Below, in pieces: positions 16,975-25,421 of a stretch of DNA of 64,000 bases. This DNA is from CBDDBH01 sp965225625 (lineage in GTDB: Bacteria > Pseudomonadota > Gammaproteobacteria > JADZEE01). The position numbers and the translations under genes were made by a program. The stretch lies in NCBI GenBank assembly GCA_965225625.1, contig CBDDBH010000033.1, forward strand, positions 62,001 to 126,000, in the 5' to 3' direction. The stretch's first letter is position 1, and the number at the start of each line of letters is the position of its first letter. The notes under the pieces were generated by a model. The model saw only the letters and a program-made list of their open reading frames with translations. It did no database searches and had not been told where the DNA came from.

Positions 16975-18069
16975 ATGTTTTTGCGCAATACCTGGTACGT
17001 TGCCGCATGGAGCAACGAAATTACGCAAGAGTTGTTCGCACGCACTTTAGTCGGAGAATCCATCCTGTTTTATCGCAAGCAAGATGGAACCGCCGTTGCC
17101 ATCGGCAACCGTTGTGCCCATCGCTTCGCGCCGCTCAATCGCGGGAAACTCGTCGACGATATCGTCCAATGCCCGTATCACGGCCTGCATTACGACAGCT
17201 CCGGCATGTGTGTGCACAACCCGCACGGCGACGGCAAAATTCCTAAAAAGGCGCGCGTTCCACAATATCCCGTGTGCGAACGGCATGATCTGATATGGCT
17301 GTGGTTCGGTGAACCGGCACTCGCCGACGAATCAAAAATTCCCGATTTCAGCTGCCTGGCCGACACACACGGCTTCCGCACCGTCGGCGGCATTATCGAA
17401 ATGCACGCCAACTACATGCTGGTTATAGACAACCTGATGGACTTGACCCACGTCGAATACGTGCACGAAGGGACCGTGGGCAACGAGGGCATAGCGGACG
17501 GGGAGCACGTCGTCGAACAACACGGGACCACGGTGTATTCGAAGCTCTGGTGTACTGACACCCCCATAGCACCAGCCTGGAAGCCCGCGCTCGGCGATTA
17601 CCAGGGGGCCGTGGATACCTGGCTGTACATGCGCTGGGACGCACCGACACAGATGCTGCTCGACGTCGGCGTGACGCCGGTCGGCCGGCCGCGCTCGGAA
17701 GGCGTTTGGGCTTACGGCACGGACATATTGACGCCGAAAGACGAGAACACGACCTATTATTTCTGGGGGATCTCCCAGAACTACGCGTTGGACGATCCCA
17801 CACAAGACGATGCCTGGCGAATGTCTATCGAGGCCGCGTTCGCCGGACAAGACAAACCCATGCTCGAAGCGCAGGCTGCCATGATGGGCGATAAGAGCTT
17901 CGAGGAGCTCGAGCCCGTGTTGTTGCCTTCCGATCAAGGACCGACCCGCTGTCGGCGCATCCTAGGCGAACTCATCGAGCAGCAACGCCAACCGGAACCA
18001 GCGATGACGTCACTGGCAGAGCTTCGTGCGCGGGCGACCGACGGTGAGCGGGTGGAGCCGGTTGTTTAG
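16975..18069 (+). CDS. Rieske non-heme iron oxygenase, VanA-like
   Basis: A 364-residue oxygenase component resembling vanillate O-demethylase VanA and related demethylases. The Rieske [2Fe-2S] ligands are C47-A-H49 and C66-P-Y-H69 (CAHR ... CPYHG). The mononuclear iron site lies in NLMDLTHVEYVHEG, with two His; the distal Asp is expected further on. Such enzymes hydroxylate or demethylate aromatic substrates using electrons from a separate reductase, for which no gene is present in the window. The ATG at 16975 follows a CGGAG site; a TTG at 16969 was not preferred. Confidence 0.9.
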   Translation: MFLRNTWYVAAWSNEITQELFARTLVGESILFYRKQDGTAVAIGNRCAHRFAPLNRGKLVDDIVQCPYHGLHYDSSGMCVHNPHGDGKIPKKARVPQYPVCERHDLIWLWFGEPALADESKIPDFSCLADTHGFRTVGGIIEMHANYMLVIDNLMDLTHVEYVHEGTVGNEGIADGEHVVEQHGTTVYSKLWCTDTPIAPAWKPALGDYQGAVDTWLYMRWDAPTQMLLDVGVTPVGRPRSEGVWAYGTDILTPKDENTTYYFWGISQNYALDDPTQDDAWRMSIEAAFAGQDKPMLEAQAAMMGDKSFEELEPVLLPSDQGPTRCRRILGELIEQQRQPEPAMTSLAELRARATDGERVEPVV

Positions 18070-18265
18070 GCGCGTTTAGTCTTCAGCGGCATGACCCCTT
18101 TCGCGGTTAAGGCTACACTTAGGCGGCCCGAGTAAGGTATCGACACGTATCTGCCTACGCTCGGCGATGAAGCAGGCGCTGGGGGTATATCTCGGTCGCA
18201 TGGGGCCTCCCTGCTTGGATCTGTCACTTTCCACCTCGACCGAGACGGAGTAAGGAGGAGAATTC

Positions 18266-18739
18266 ATGTTTTCCAAGCCATCCACGTTGACCGGCGCGAT
18301 TGCCGTGGCGGTTCTCTACTTCCTCGGATCGACGACGGCATGGACTGAGGACCCAGGCCAAGGCGTTCAGATCGCAACTGCCACATCGGAATGCCCATGT
18401 GATTTTTTGGGTTCCCTAAATGCTCCTTTTTCTTGGGCAGGTTATGATTTTCTCTCTTGTGATAAAGCGAACATTTATGAAGGCGTTCCCGGCGGCGAGT
18501 TTTCCTTGGTCGGGGGTTATCGGAACGTAGCGGCCGCGTTGGTTATTTTTCAGGATGAGGATCCTCCCCATGGTTTTGGGTGTGAGAGGGTTGCGGACGC
18601 TGACGAGGGGGTGTTGGAGCGGGTTGAACCTACCGGCGGAGAGGGGTTCGCGTTGGATCAGTGCATCGCGGACGTTATTACCGTCTCCAAAGCATTGGAG
18701 GTGAGTTGTCCTGAGCCGCCAATTTGGATTCTCCCTTGA
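18266..18739 (+). CDS. Secreted cysteine-rich hypothetical protein
   Basis: A 157-residue protein with a signal peptide (MFSKPSTLTGAIAVAVLYFL, cleavage near STTA-W) and six cysteines in the mature part (ECPC, LSC, GCE, QC, SC), which could form disulfides in the periplasm. A very strong ribosome site (TAAGGAGGAG) precedes the ATG. From about 18400 the sequence is richer in T and G than its neighbours, hinting at foreign origin. No family is recognised. It lies next to an insertion sequence. Confidence 0.65.
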   Translation: MFSKPSTLTGAIAVAVLYFLGSTTAWTEDPGQGVQIATATSECPCDFLGSLNAPFSWAGYDFLSCDKANIYEGVPGGEFSLVGGYRNVAAALVIFQDEDPPHGFGCERVADADEGVLERVEPTGGEGFALDQCIADVITVSKALEVSCPEPPIWILP

Positions 18740-18766
18740 CGAGCTGGCTGGCGGGATCTAGGTAGC

Positions 18767-18897
18767 TTAGAGTTCCAAGTGAAGTGCAATACGGGTTGTC
18801 CTTCCTGAATATCCGTACTGCTTGATCTCCTTGACGAATTTCCGGGGTGACATCAATCTGGGGTCGACGCGTCTTTTCCCGGTCGCAGGCCAGAACA
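18767..18897 (-). pseudogene. C-terminal fragment of an unidentified protein beside the IS
   Basis: The minus strand encodes an open frame reading KRRVDPRLMSPRKFVKE, then IKQYGYSGRTTRIALHLEL and a stop at 18767. It has no start and runs into the transposase start region. It looks like the end of a larger gene cut by the neighbouring element, or part of the element itself. The family is not recognised. Confidence 0.25.
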
Positions 18898-19926
18898 ATG
18901 AAGTCTATCGTTTGTGCGCTGTTAGCATTCCTGTCGGGCTTTTTTCGCTCTCGCCTCTCGCTGCAAATTGAGATCGTCGCGTTGAGACATCAGAACAATG
19001 TGTATCGGCGGTCAGCACCACGTCCGCGAATTAATCGCGGCGACCGGGTTCTCTGGTCTTGGATCGCACGAGGTTGGTCGGGGTGGCGGGATGCGCTGGT
19101 CATTGTGCAGCCCGCGACAGTCATTGCGTGGCAACGAAAACGGTTTCGCGATCATTGGGCTAAGTTGAGTACGCATGGCAAGCCCGCAAGACCGCCGGTA
19201 TCAAAAGAAATCAGGGCCATGATCCGTAAGATGTCTGAAGCGAACGTCGGCTGGGGCTCACTGCGGATTGTCGGAGAGCTGCGTAAACTGGGTATCGACG
19301 TTGCTAAATCCACCGTCGAGAAGTACCGAGTTCGGCCGAAGAAGCCGGCGTCACCGACGTGGAAAGCGTTTCTGAACAATCACGCGAAGGACATGGTTTC
19401 CATCGATTTCTTCGTAGTGCCAACGGTGAGATTTAAGATTTTGTGCGTTTTGGTGATCCTCGCGCATCATCGGCGCAAGGTTGTCCATTTCAATGTAACA
19501 GAGCACCCAACCGCCCATTGGACTGGCCAACAGGTCATTGAAGCATTGCCTTGGGAGTCGGCACCGAAATATCTAATCCGGGATCGAGACGGTATCTATG
19601 GCAGACAGTTTCAACGGCGCGTCCAAAGCATGGGTATAGAAGAAATGCTTACTGCACCCCGAAGCCCTTGGCAGAACGCGTTCGTGGAACGCATGATTGG
19701 AAGCATCCGTGGAGATTGTCTGGATCATGTTGTCGTAATGAACGAGCGGCATTTGAAACGGATCCTGTCGAGCTATTTCAATTACTACCATCGCTGGCGT
19801 ACGCATCTGTCGCTGGAGATGGATAGTCCAGGATTTCGACCGGTGCAACTTCCGGCATTCGGAAACGTTTTGGAATTTCCTGAGGTCGGTGGTTTACATC
19901 ACCATTACGAACGGATAGCGGCTTGA
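18898..19926 (+). mobile_element. DDE integrase-core transposase (IS3/IS481-like)
   Basis: A 342-residue transposase with a helix-turn-helix region and an rve integrase core. Catalytic residues are visible: Asp in MVSIDFFVVPT, Asp in YLIRDRDGIYG, and Glu in QNAFVERMIGSIRGDCLDHV. The ATG at 18898 (MKSIVCALLAFLSGFF) is preferred over upstream codons. The gene is intact, in one frame, without the programmed frameshift of classic IS3 elements. I could not see convincing terminal inverted repeats, so the element ends are unknown. It lies within the aromatic-oxygenase region. Confidence 0.8.
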
Positions 19927-19995
19927 TACTGTGCGATATGAGTTTTCGGGAAGTACAGTGTGCGGCACGATCGTCGCAAACGTTTGTTGCTAGGT

Positions 19996-20180
19996 AAATA
20001 GGGGACAGAACACGGTTTTCTAGTCGTGCCGCCGCGACCTGCCCGAGCGGCCGGGGACCGTTCTTTGCCCGAGCACAACACGGATTTCCTCAGCAAACCG
20101 GGCATTGCCTAGCACGTAGAAACCAACTCCATTGTACTTCGTGAACTTTTATCTCGAAAACCGTGGTCTGGCCCCTATTT
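19996..20180. repeat. REP-like inverted pair around a RAYT remnant
   Basis: The left arm (19996-20020) and the reverse complement of the right arm (20156-20180) match at 23 of 25 bases; the core is AATAGGGG(A/C)CAGA(A/C)CACGG. This type of sequence is often seen flanking REP-associated tyrosine transposases in gammaproteobacteria. Confidence 0.6.
20020..20111 (-). pseudogene. RAYT (REP-associated tyrosine transposase) C-terminal remnant
   Basis: On the minus strand the frame reads LGNARFAEEIRVVLGQRTVP, then GRSGRSRRHD and a stop at 20020. This is the characteristic tail of Y1/IS200-like RAYT transposases. The catalytic HUH part is absent, so the gene is dead. It lies inside a REP-like inverted pair and just beyond the 3' end of the ring-hydroxylating oxygenase gene. 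Confidence 0.65.
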
Positions 20181-20228
20181 TCTCCTTTTCTGGGATCGAG
20201 TTGTTCGGAGTTGGCGCTTACCTGACCG

Positions 20229-21560
20229 TCATCCAACGACCAGCTTGATCTCAGACTTCATGATGTGTTTCCACTGGGCGTAGTAGGTTCGCATATGCAG
20301 ATCGGAGGTTGCCGGCTGACGAAGATATCCGTTTTCGTCGGCTTTATCGTCCTTGTCCATATGCCGGCTGATGTTGACCCACTCCACCTCGGGTATGTAC
20401 ATTCCCTTCTGACAGGATTCGAAGTTGGCCGAATCATCCGGTTCGCCGAACATCGGGAAGTCCTCCTGCGTGCGCATGCGCATCGTATTGATCTCGTCGG
20501 GCACGTCCTTGAGAAGGGTGCCGTACCAGGACGTCTGGCTGCTATTCACAGTCAACGGCTCGAGCACTTGGATTTGATTACCCACGAGCAGCAGGTTAGG
20601 AAAGATCGTCAGGTTGAGACCGGCGCCCATGCTGGAATCGAGCATTTTGGTCGCGTCCTCATTCCCGAACCGCTCCTCCAGCTTGTCGAAATAAGCCTCG
20701 CGGCCGGGCTGTGGGCGCTGGCTTTCCCAGGCCGACCGTCCTTGCGCGTACATTTCCGGGCGTTGGTCAAACATGGTGTGGCCATTACCCAGAGTCCGGA
20801 TGTAGAGCGGGCCGTCATCGGTATCGCCGGCTAGGTAGTTCATGTCCAGGTTCGGGCCGTAACGCAGGGTGGTCATGGACAACATGGACTCATGCGAATA
20901 TGCGGGGTGATAACCGTCACCGGCGTTGTCGTAGATGCATTTCCAGTTGCAATGGTTGATGTAGCGTTGACAACTGGCGCGCACGATCAGCTTTTTGTTG
21001 TGATCGCGATCTATCCAATAGTCCAGATATTCAACCGCGCCGGCTAGCCATTCGAGCAGGGGCGGCATTTCCGGATTCAGAGTCCCGAATATGAAGCCGC
21101 GGTAAGTATCGATACGCGGCACGGCCGCCAGCCGTTTGTCGGAAAGCGTGAAGCCGGGGCCATAGGCTTTGGTTTGCGGTATACCCACGCACTCGCCGGC
21201 GCCGTCGTAAGTCCAACAGTGATAACCGCAGGTGAAATACTTCTTGTTGCCGGCATCCTCCCGGCACACCTGTGCGCCGCGATGGGTACATCGATTGATG
21301 AGTCCGTGGACCTCGCCGTTCTTGTCGCGCGTCAGAATGATGGGACGCAGCCCCATTCGCCGGGTCACGAAATCGTGGGGTTCGGGGATCTCGGTGTCAT
21401 GACCCAGATACATCCAGGTACCACCAAATACCTTGCGCATTTCGAGATCGAAGATTTCCGGATCGGTATACAGCGTCCGGTGAACACGGCCTGGTTGGAC
21501 CAGATAGTCCCAACGATCCTCAACAGTCCGATGCAACGCGTCTGCTTGCCGAACGGCCAT
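20229..21560 (-). CDS. Aromatic ring-hydroxylating dioxygenase, alpha subunit
   Basis: A 443-residue large subunit of a Rieske dioxygenase of the benzoate/anthranilate type by overall look. The Rieske cluster is at C91-T-H93 and C111-G-Y-H114. The mononuclear iron site is in CIYDNAGDGYHPAYSHESML (bridging Asp and two His). Such enzymes add both oxygen atoms to an aromatic ring to give a cis-diol, working with a small beta subunit and a reductase, neither of which is encoded nearby. The gene lies between two RAYT remnants, and an HpaB-type hydroxylase gene is upstream on the same strand. The frame is intact. Confidence 0.9.
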   Translation of the reverse strand: MAVRQADALHRTVEDRWDYLVQPGRVHRTLYTDPEIFDLEMRKVFGGTWMYLGHDTEIPEPHDFVTRRMGLRPIILTRDKNGEVHGLINRCTHRGAQVCREDAGNKKYFTCGYHCWTYDGAGECVGIPQTKAYGPGFTLSDKRLAAVPRIDTYRGFIFGTLNPEMPPLLEWLAGAVEYLDYWIDRDHNKKLIVRASCQRYINHCNWKCIYDNAGDGYHPAYSHESMLSMTTLRYGPNLDMNYLAGDTDDGPLYIRTLGNGHTMFDQRPEMYAQGRSAWESQRPQPGREAYFDKLEERFGNEDATKMLDSSMGAGLNLTIFPNLLLVGNQIQVLEPLTVNSSQTSWYGTLLKDVPDEINTMRMRTQEDFPMFGEPDDSANFESCQKGMYIPEVEWVNISRHMDKDDKADENGYLRQPATSDLHMRTYYAQWKHIMKSEIKLVVG

Positions 21561-21619
21561 ACGAACACTCCGTCAACGCTTCAGTGCCAGACAGTCTAAC
21601 GCTCGGTCATGGGTCAAAG

Positions 21620-21760
21620 CCAGCAAGCAGGTCCGGCAGGAAATTTTCGGCGAGGTGTTGCAGAACCCCGGTTTGGGTCAAGAGGTTCCTGGTCGCTCGG
21701 GCAGACCGCGGAACGACTCGGGGAAAAGGTGGTCTGTCCCCCTTTTTCTACCCCTTTTTC
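21620..21760 (+). pseudogene. Second RAYT C-terminal remnant with REP-like tail
   Basis: The plus-strand frame reads QEIFGEVLQNPGLGQEV, then PGRSGRPRNDSGK, the tail of a RAYT transposase. It is followed by AAAAGGTGGTCTGTCCCC, a REP-like motif closely related to the pair at 19996-20180. It lies upstream of the ring-hydroxylating oxygenase gene and points the other way from the first remnant, so the oxygenase is bracketed. Confidence 0.55.
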
Positions 21761-21854
21761 TACGTAATGTTTCCCTCCTACTGCGCCCGACCCACATGGC
21801 GCTGGTGGTCTGGGGTGAATGGATAAAGGTGTCTTTGTAACAGCAGCCGATCTC

Positions 21855-23303
21855 TTAGCCTTGCAGCGAATAACTGGCTAGACAGTTGTCGACGAGACCA
21901 GTGCTGCCGTCCCAGTCGAACGAGCGGTAACAACGGTCACGCGCGACGAATGGCGGTCCGGCGTAAAACACCTCGTACAAACTATGTCGCGAGGCGAATT
22001 CGCTGCCCAGCGCATCCCAGGCGAGCTTCATGAGTTTCACACGACCGACGCTGTCAGTCACCGACGAGCGCTGCGTCTGTTCGATAATCGAATTGACGAA
22101 GGGCTCGTCGAAGTCCGCGGCGGACGAAGGCAACATGATCAAGCCACCACCCGCCAATTCGCGGATATCCTGCGTGAAATTGGCGTACAGGTCCTGCGTA
22201 TAAGACATCAAGGCGTAGGTGGTGTCTTTTCGCGGCGTCACGCAGCCGTCCGCTTCGACCGGATCGTACAGCAGTGAACGATAAACACCGTCTACCATCA
22301 TCACCTTCATAGCGAGCGTGCCCAACGCTTGCTGGACGGGTGGAAAATTGATCGTGCCGATGGTTTCGGTGAGCCGGCGGGTCAGTCCTATCAAGAACCG
22401 CAATTTGACGAGCAGTCGCGCCAGTGACTGCAGTGTATGCAGCACCTCGCCATAAGTTTGGTGAAACTCCCCTTGTACAAGATCCGGCCGCCGGTAAATG
22501 AAAATGCGTTCCCACGGTACTTTCACCTCATCGAAGTAAATGACGGCATCTGTTTCGTCGAAATTGCTCGACAGCGGGTAGTCGAATTCGCTAGTCGCCG
22601 CCGCCGCATAGGAACGGCGGGACAATATCTTGACGCGCTCGTTGGCCAGGGGCATCGCGAACGACAGCGCATAATCCTCATCCCCCTCGCGCAACGGGTT
22701 CTGCACGCCGGTAAAGATTTCGTTTGCAACGACAGCGGAAGTTCCGAGCATCTTGGCACCAGACACGGTGACCCCCTCGGCGTCCTCATCGACGACGCAA
22801 CAGGTGTGATAACGGCTTCCCTGCTCGGCGACACCTTTGGAGCGGTCGCCCTGCGGATTGACGATGGTGAATGCAAGAAACAGATCGTTGTCGCGTATAT
22901 ATTCAAAGTAGCCCTGCACCGCATCTGCACGAGCTTTGCAGTCTTGAGCGAAAAAATCAGCCTTAGCGGCCAGTCCGGTCAACATCGAGCCCACTGCATC
23001 GGGTGAACGGCCAAAGAACCCAAAGCTCTGCTCCGCCCAAGCCGTGTGAGCGGCACCTCGGCGTATCAGCGCTTCGCGGCTATCAGGAATTTCCCAGTGC
23101 CTCCCGACTTGCGTACCGCTGGTGGGTGACGCAATTGTCATCAAATCCGCGTTTGCGGCTTGGAAGTCGTACAGGCTCGCAGCGGACGCGAAGATGGATT
23201 TGAACGCTGGATGCGAAGTTGGATGGTCAACGCGTTGACCATCCAAATAGATCTGACGGTTGTCAGTCACTGATGCGAGATAGTCAGAACCTGTTTTGGA
23301 CAT
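21855..23303 (-). CDS. HpaB-type flavin-dependent aromatic hydroxylase
   Basis: A 482-residue oxygenase of the 4-hydroxyphenylacetate 3-monooxygenase family, which uses reduced FAD made by a separate reductase to hydroxylate phenols next to the existing hydroxyl. Family features are YFEYIRDNDLFLAFTIVNPQ, GVTVSGAKMLGTSAVVANEIF, and a C-terminal RVKLMKLAWDALGSEFASRH with YEVFYAGPP. The ATG at 23303 follows AAAAGGGG; the codon at 23306 is TTG. No flavin reductase (HpaC) is nearby. Its product, a catechol, would suit the extradiol dioxygenase encoded at about 16 kb. An IS4-type element has landed just upstream. Confidence 0.9.
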   Translation of the reverse strand: MSKTGSDYLASVTDNRQIYLDGQRVDHPTSHPAFKSIFASAASLYDFQAANADLMTIASPTSGTQVGRHWEIPDSREALIRRGAAHTAWAEQSFGFFGRSPDAVGSMLTGLAAKADFFAQDCKARADAVQGYFEYIRDNDLFLAFTIVNPQGDRSKGVAEQGSRYHTCCVVDEDAEGVTVSGAKMLGTSAVVANEIFTGVQNPLREGDEDYALSFAMPLANERVKILSRRSYAAAATSEFDYPLSSNFDETDAVIYFDEVKVPWERIFIYRRPDLVQGEFHQTYGEVLHTLQSLARLLVKLRFLIGLTRRLTETIGTINFPPVQQALGTLAMKVMMVDGVYRSLLYDPVEADGCVTPRKDTTYALMSYTQDLYANFTQDIRELAGGGLIMLPSSAADFDEPFVNSIIEQTQRSSVTDSVGRVKLMKLAWDALGSEFASRHSLYEVFYAGPPFVARDRCYRSFDWDGSTGLVDNCLASYSLQG

Positions 23304-23367
23304 CAAAATCCCCTTTTAGATTGCGTTAATACCGTTAGACCATACTTCGCAAAACAGTCAAGAAATA

Positions 23368-24694
23368 CCACTAGTGTCCGGTTAACTATCGAATAGAGTC
23401 AGTTGGTTATCGAACATGGCCTGATTTTGGTCGAAAGCCGAGTCCGTAACTGCCTGCGTTAATTCGATTTTCTCGAAAACGGTGACTGATAGGATCTGTA
23501 GAAGCGTATGCAGCGAAACATCCAAGTTGAGCCGCTTTTTGATGATGGCGATAAGCACGTAGACCGAGGCGGCGATCCAGATCTGGCTCTTGACTGCGTT
23601 CTCGGAGGTGCCGAAGAAACGCTTGATGCGAAGATGCTGTTTGATCCACTTGAAGAACAGCTCGACCTGCCAGCGGCTCTTGTAAAGCGCGCACACTGTC
23701 AGGGCCGGGAGCTGGAAATGGTTGGTTAGAAACAACAGGGTCTTGGCTGTTTGTGGATCCTTGAATCGGATGCGGCGCAGGTGTTGCGGATAATGCTGGC
23801 TGGAATAGAAACCATTGAGCACAATCGTCTGGTCACAGATCAGACCGGTGCTGCGGTCGGTCGGTGCGGAGTACAGGCGCCGGGCGTCCATGTTCGATTT
23901 TACCCGAGTAACGAAGAAGGCACCTGTCTGGTCGAGCGTATACAACCGCTGGAAATCGACATAGGCGCGATCCATGACGTAGAAGGCGCCTGCCTCGGGA
24001 AGCAGCAGATCGAGGACGTTGACATCGTGCAGTTTGCCGTCGGAGATGTGGATAAAGCTCGGGATCGCCCCACGCAAGTCGAGCAGCGTATGCAGCTTGA
24101 TCGCCGCCTTGGTGGAGCGAAACGGTGCCCAGGGAAACACGGACAGGCACAGATCGATGGTCGTGGCATCGAGGGCATAGACTGTGTTCGACAGCTCCAC
24201 GCCAAAGGAGTCCGCCGCATAGAGTTTTCGCGCCTGGGTAATCAGTCGCTGGGCAAACTCGGCGTAGAGGCGCCAGTCGCGCCGTTCGTTGGCATCGGCC
24301 AGCGTGGCGTGGCTCACCGGTTTGCGGAAACCCATAGGGTAAAGCTTCGCTGCCTGCGCCGAGAGACAAGCCTCGATGTCGCGCAGGCTCTCCCGGTAGG
24401 TGAGCTGGGCAAAGGCCATGCAACGAAACTGCTCGGCGCAACTCAGGGTTCGCACGCGATGATCGCCGCGGTAACGAGTAACGATCCGACTGAAGGTGGT
24501 CCAGGGCAGGAAGTCCATCACTTGAGCAAACAGCGTCTTGCCGGTGTGCATCGGTCTCTCCGGGGAATAGGTCCTCGGAAGCGTGACCGAAACGGCATTC
24601 GCCGTTCAAATCGGCACCACCCTTTTTCGCGTCTAACTTCATGCAGATCATAGAATTTTTGGAAATTCCAACTCAGTTAACCGGACACTAGTGG
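23368..24694 (-). mobile_element. Complete IS4-family insertion sequence
   Basis: The ends are 20-bp terminal inverted repeats: 23368-23387 (beginning CCACTAGTGTCCGG) and its reverse complement at 24675-24694. The element is about 1.33 kb and holds one transposase gene on the minus strand. No clear target duplication is visible. Outside the element the flanks carry CGTTAGACC (left) and GGTCTAACG (right), a further inverted pair. Confidence 0.85.
23382..24551 (-). CDS. IS4 family transposase
   Basis: A 389-residue DDE transposase. The catalytic Asp residues are in VYALDATTIDLCLS and FYVMDRAYVDFQRL, and the Glu in KSRWQVELFFKWIKQHLRIK, the YREK-type signature of IS4. The N-terminal region (LPWTTFSRIVTRYRGDHRVR) fits the DUF4372 part of this group. 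The frame is intact and both inverted repeats are present, so the element may still be active. Confidence 0.9.
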   Translation of the reverse strand: MHTGKTLFAQVMDFLPWTTFSRIVTRYRGDHRVRTLSCAEQFRCMAFAQLTYRESLRDIEACLSAQAAKLYPMGFRKPVSHATLADANERRDWRLYAEFAQRLITQARKLYAADSFGVELSNTVYALDATTIDLCLSVFPWAPFRSTKAAIKLHTLLDLRGAIPSFIHISDGKLHDVNVLDLLLPEAGAFYVMDRAYVDFQRLYTLDQTGAFFVTRVKSNMDARRLYSAPTDRSTGLICDQTIVLNGFYSSQHYPQHLRRIRFKDPQTAKTLLFLTNHFQLPALTVCALYKSRWQVELFFKWIKQHLRIKRFFGTSENAVKSQIWIAASVYVLIAIIKKRLNLDVSLHTLLQILSVTVFEKIELTQAVTDSAFDQNQAMFDNQLTLFDS

Positions 24695-25142
24695 GGCGGT
24701 CTAACGATTCACTCAAGCTGATTGGCGGAGCAGGTAATCTGTATCCAATCGTCAACGACCGCTTTTCTGCGGCAACCTGCCGGTCGTAGAAAAATGCTCA
24801 ACGCCCGGTGTTGGTTAGGGTTATTGGACGCCCGCCACGGAACGACGCTGAGGATCGGCGAGCGAGTTGAAGCGGGTGTCCGATAACGCCCAGTTTGGCC
24901 GCGAAGTGACCGTGAGGTATCCGGTGCGGATTCCGACGAAGCAGGCCGTATTCTCGGTCGTGTTCTAGACCGGGCGATGGCTATTGCGCAAGTGGATGCC
25001 ATCTCGGAGGCCAGGGATCTGGCGCAGCTTATCTGCCCCGGATTACTCTAAATTGACCTAATCTCGTTTGTGGGTAAAAACGTGGGTAGACTAACGGATT
25101 TTAATTAATATTAATTATTAAACAAATAGTTACATAAGTTAT
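24695..25142. other. Gene-poor stretch between IS4 and tRNA-Ser
   Basis: No complete gene is recognised. Plus-strand open fragments at about 24870-25051 (ending DAISEARDLAQLICPGLL) have no start and no known family. From about 25075 the sequence becomes AT-rich (TTAATTAATATTAATTATTAAAC), directly downstream of the 3' end of the tRNA. This is the usual site of island integration, but no integrase gene is present. Confidence 0.4.
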
Positions 25143-25232
25143 TGGCGGAGAGGGAGGGATTCGAACCCTCGAAGGGCTTACACCCTTGCCGGTTTTCAAG
25201 ACCGGTGCATTCGACCACTCTGCCACCTCTCC
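25143..25232 (-). tRNA. tRNA-Ser (anticodon TGA)
   Basis: The reverse complement folds as a class II tRNA of 90 bases: acceptor stem GGAGAGG with CCTCTCC, anticodon stem-loop CCGGT-CTTGAAA-ACCGG giving anticodon TGA, a long variable arm, T-loop GGTTCGAATCC, discriminator G and an encoded CCA. It reads UCN serine codons. The long variable arm confirms serine identity. serS, encoding seryl-tRNA synthetase, is 1.1 kb away, probably by chance. Confidence 0.95.
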
Positions 25233-25310
25233 GATGTTAGAATCTCTTGGTAAACTTAGGCGGTTCGCAGGATAACTGATTGTAGTTATTACTCAAAGAC
25301 TTAGGTGTCG

Positions 25311-25338
25311 TTGAAGTTTCTCGTTCTAAGTGTATGAT
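25311..25338 (+). promoter_or_regulatory. Possible sigma-70 promoter of the yccA-like gene
   Basis: TTGAAG and TATGAT are separated by 16 bases, about 85 bases before the ATG. A second pair, TTGAAA and TATAGA with an 18-base spacer, lies about 45 bases further downstream. Either could serve. Confidence 0.4.
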
Positions 25339-25421
25339 TAGTTTAGAACCTGTCTTGAAATAAGTGGTCTAAACCCCATATAGACTACATCGGAAACTAT
25401 AGTTAGGAGGTAACAACACCA

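Noticed and set aside
23751..24653. Plus-strand ORF of 300 codons opposite the IS4 transposase
   Set aside because: Antisense shadow of the transposase, with no recognisable domain.
24721..25150. Ten-base match ATTGGCGGAG at 24721 and at the tRNA-Ser 3' end, as an attachment-site pair
   Set aside because: Only ten bases match before the sequences diverge, and the interval holds no integrase; chance is likely.
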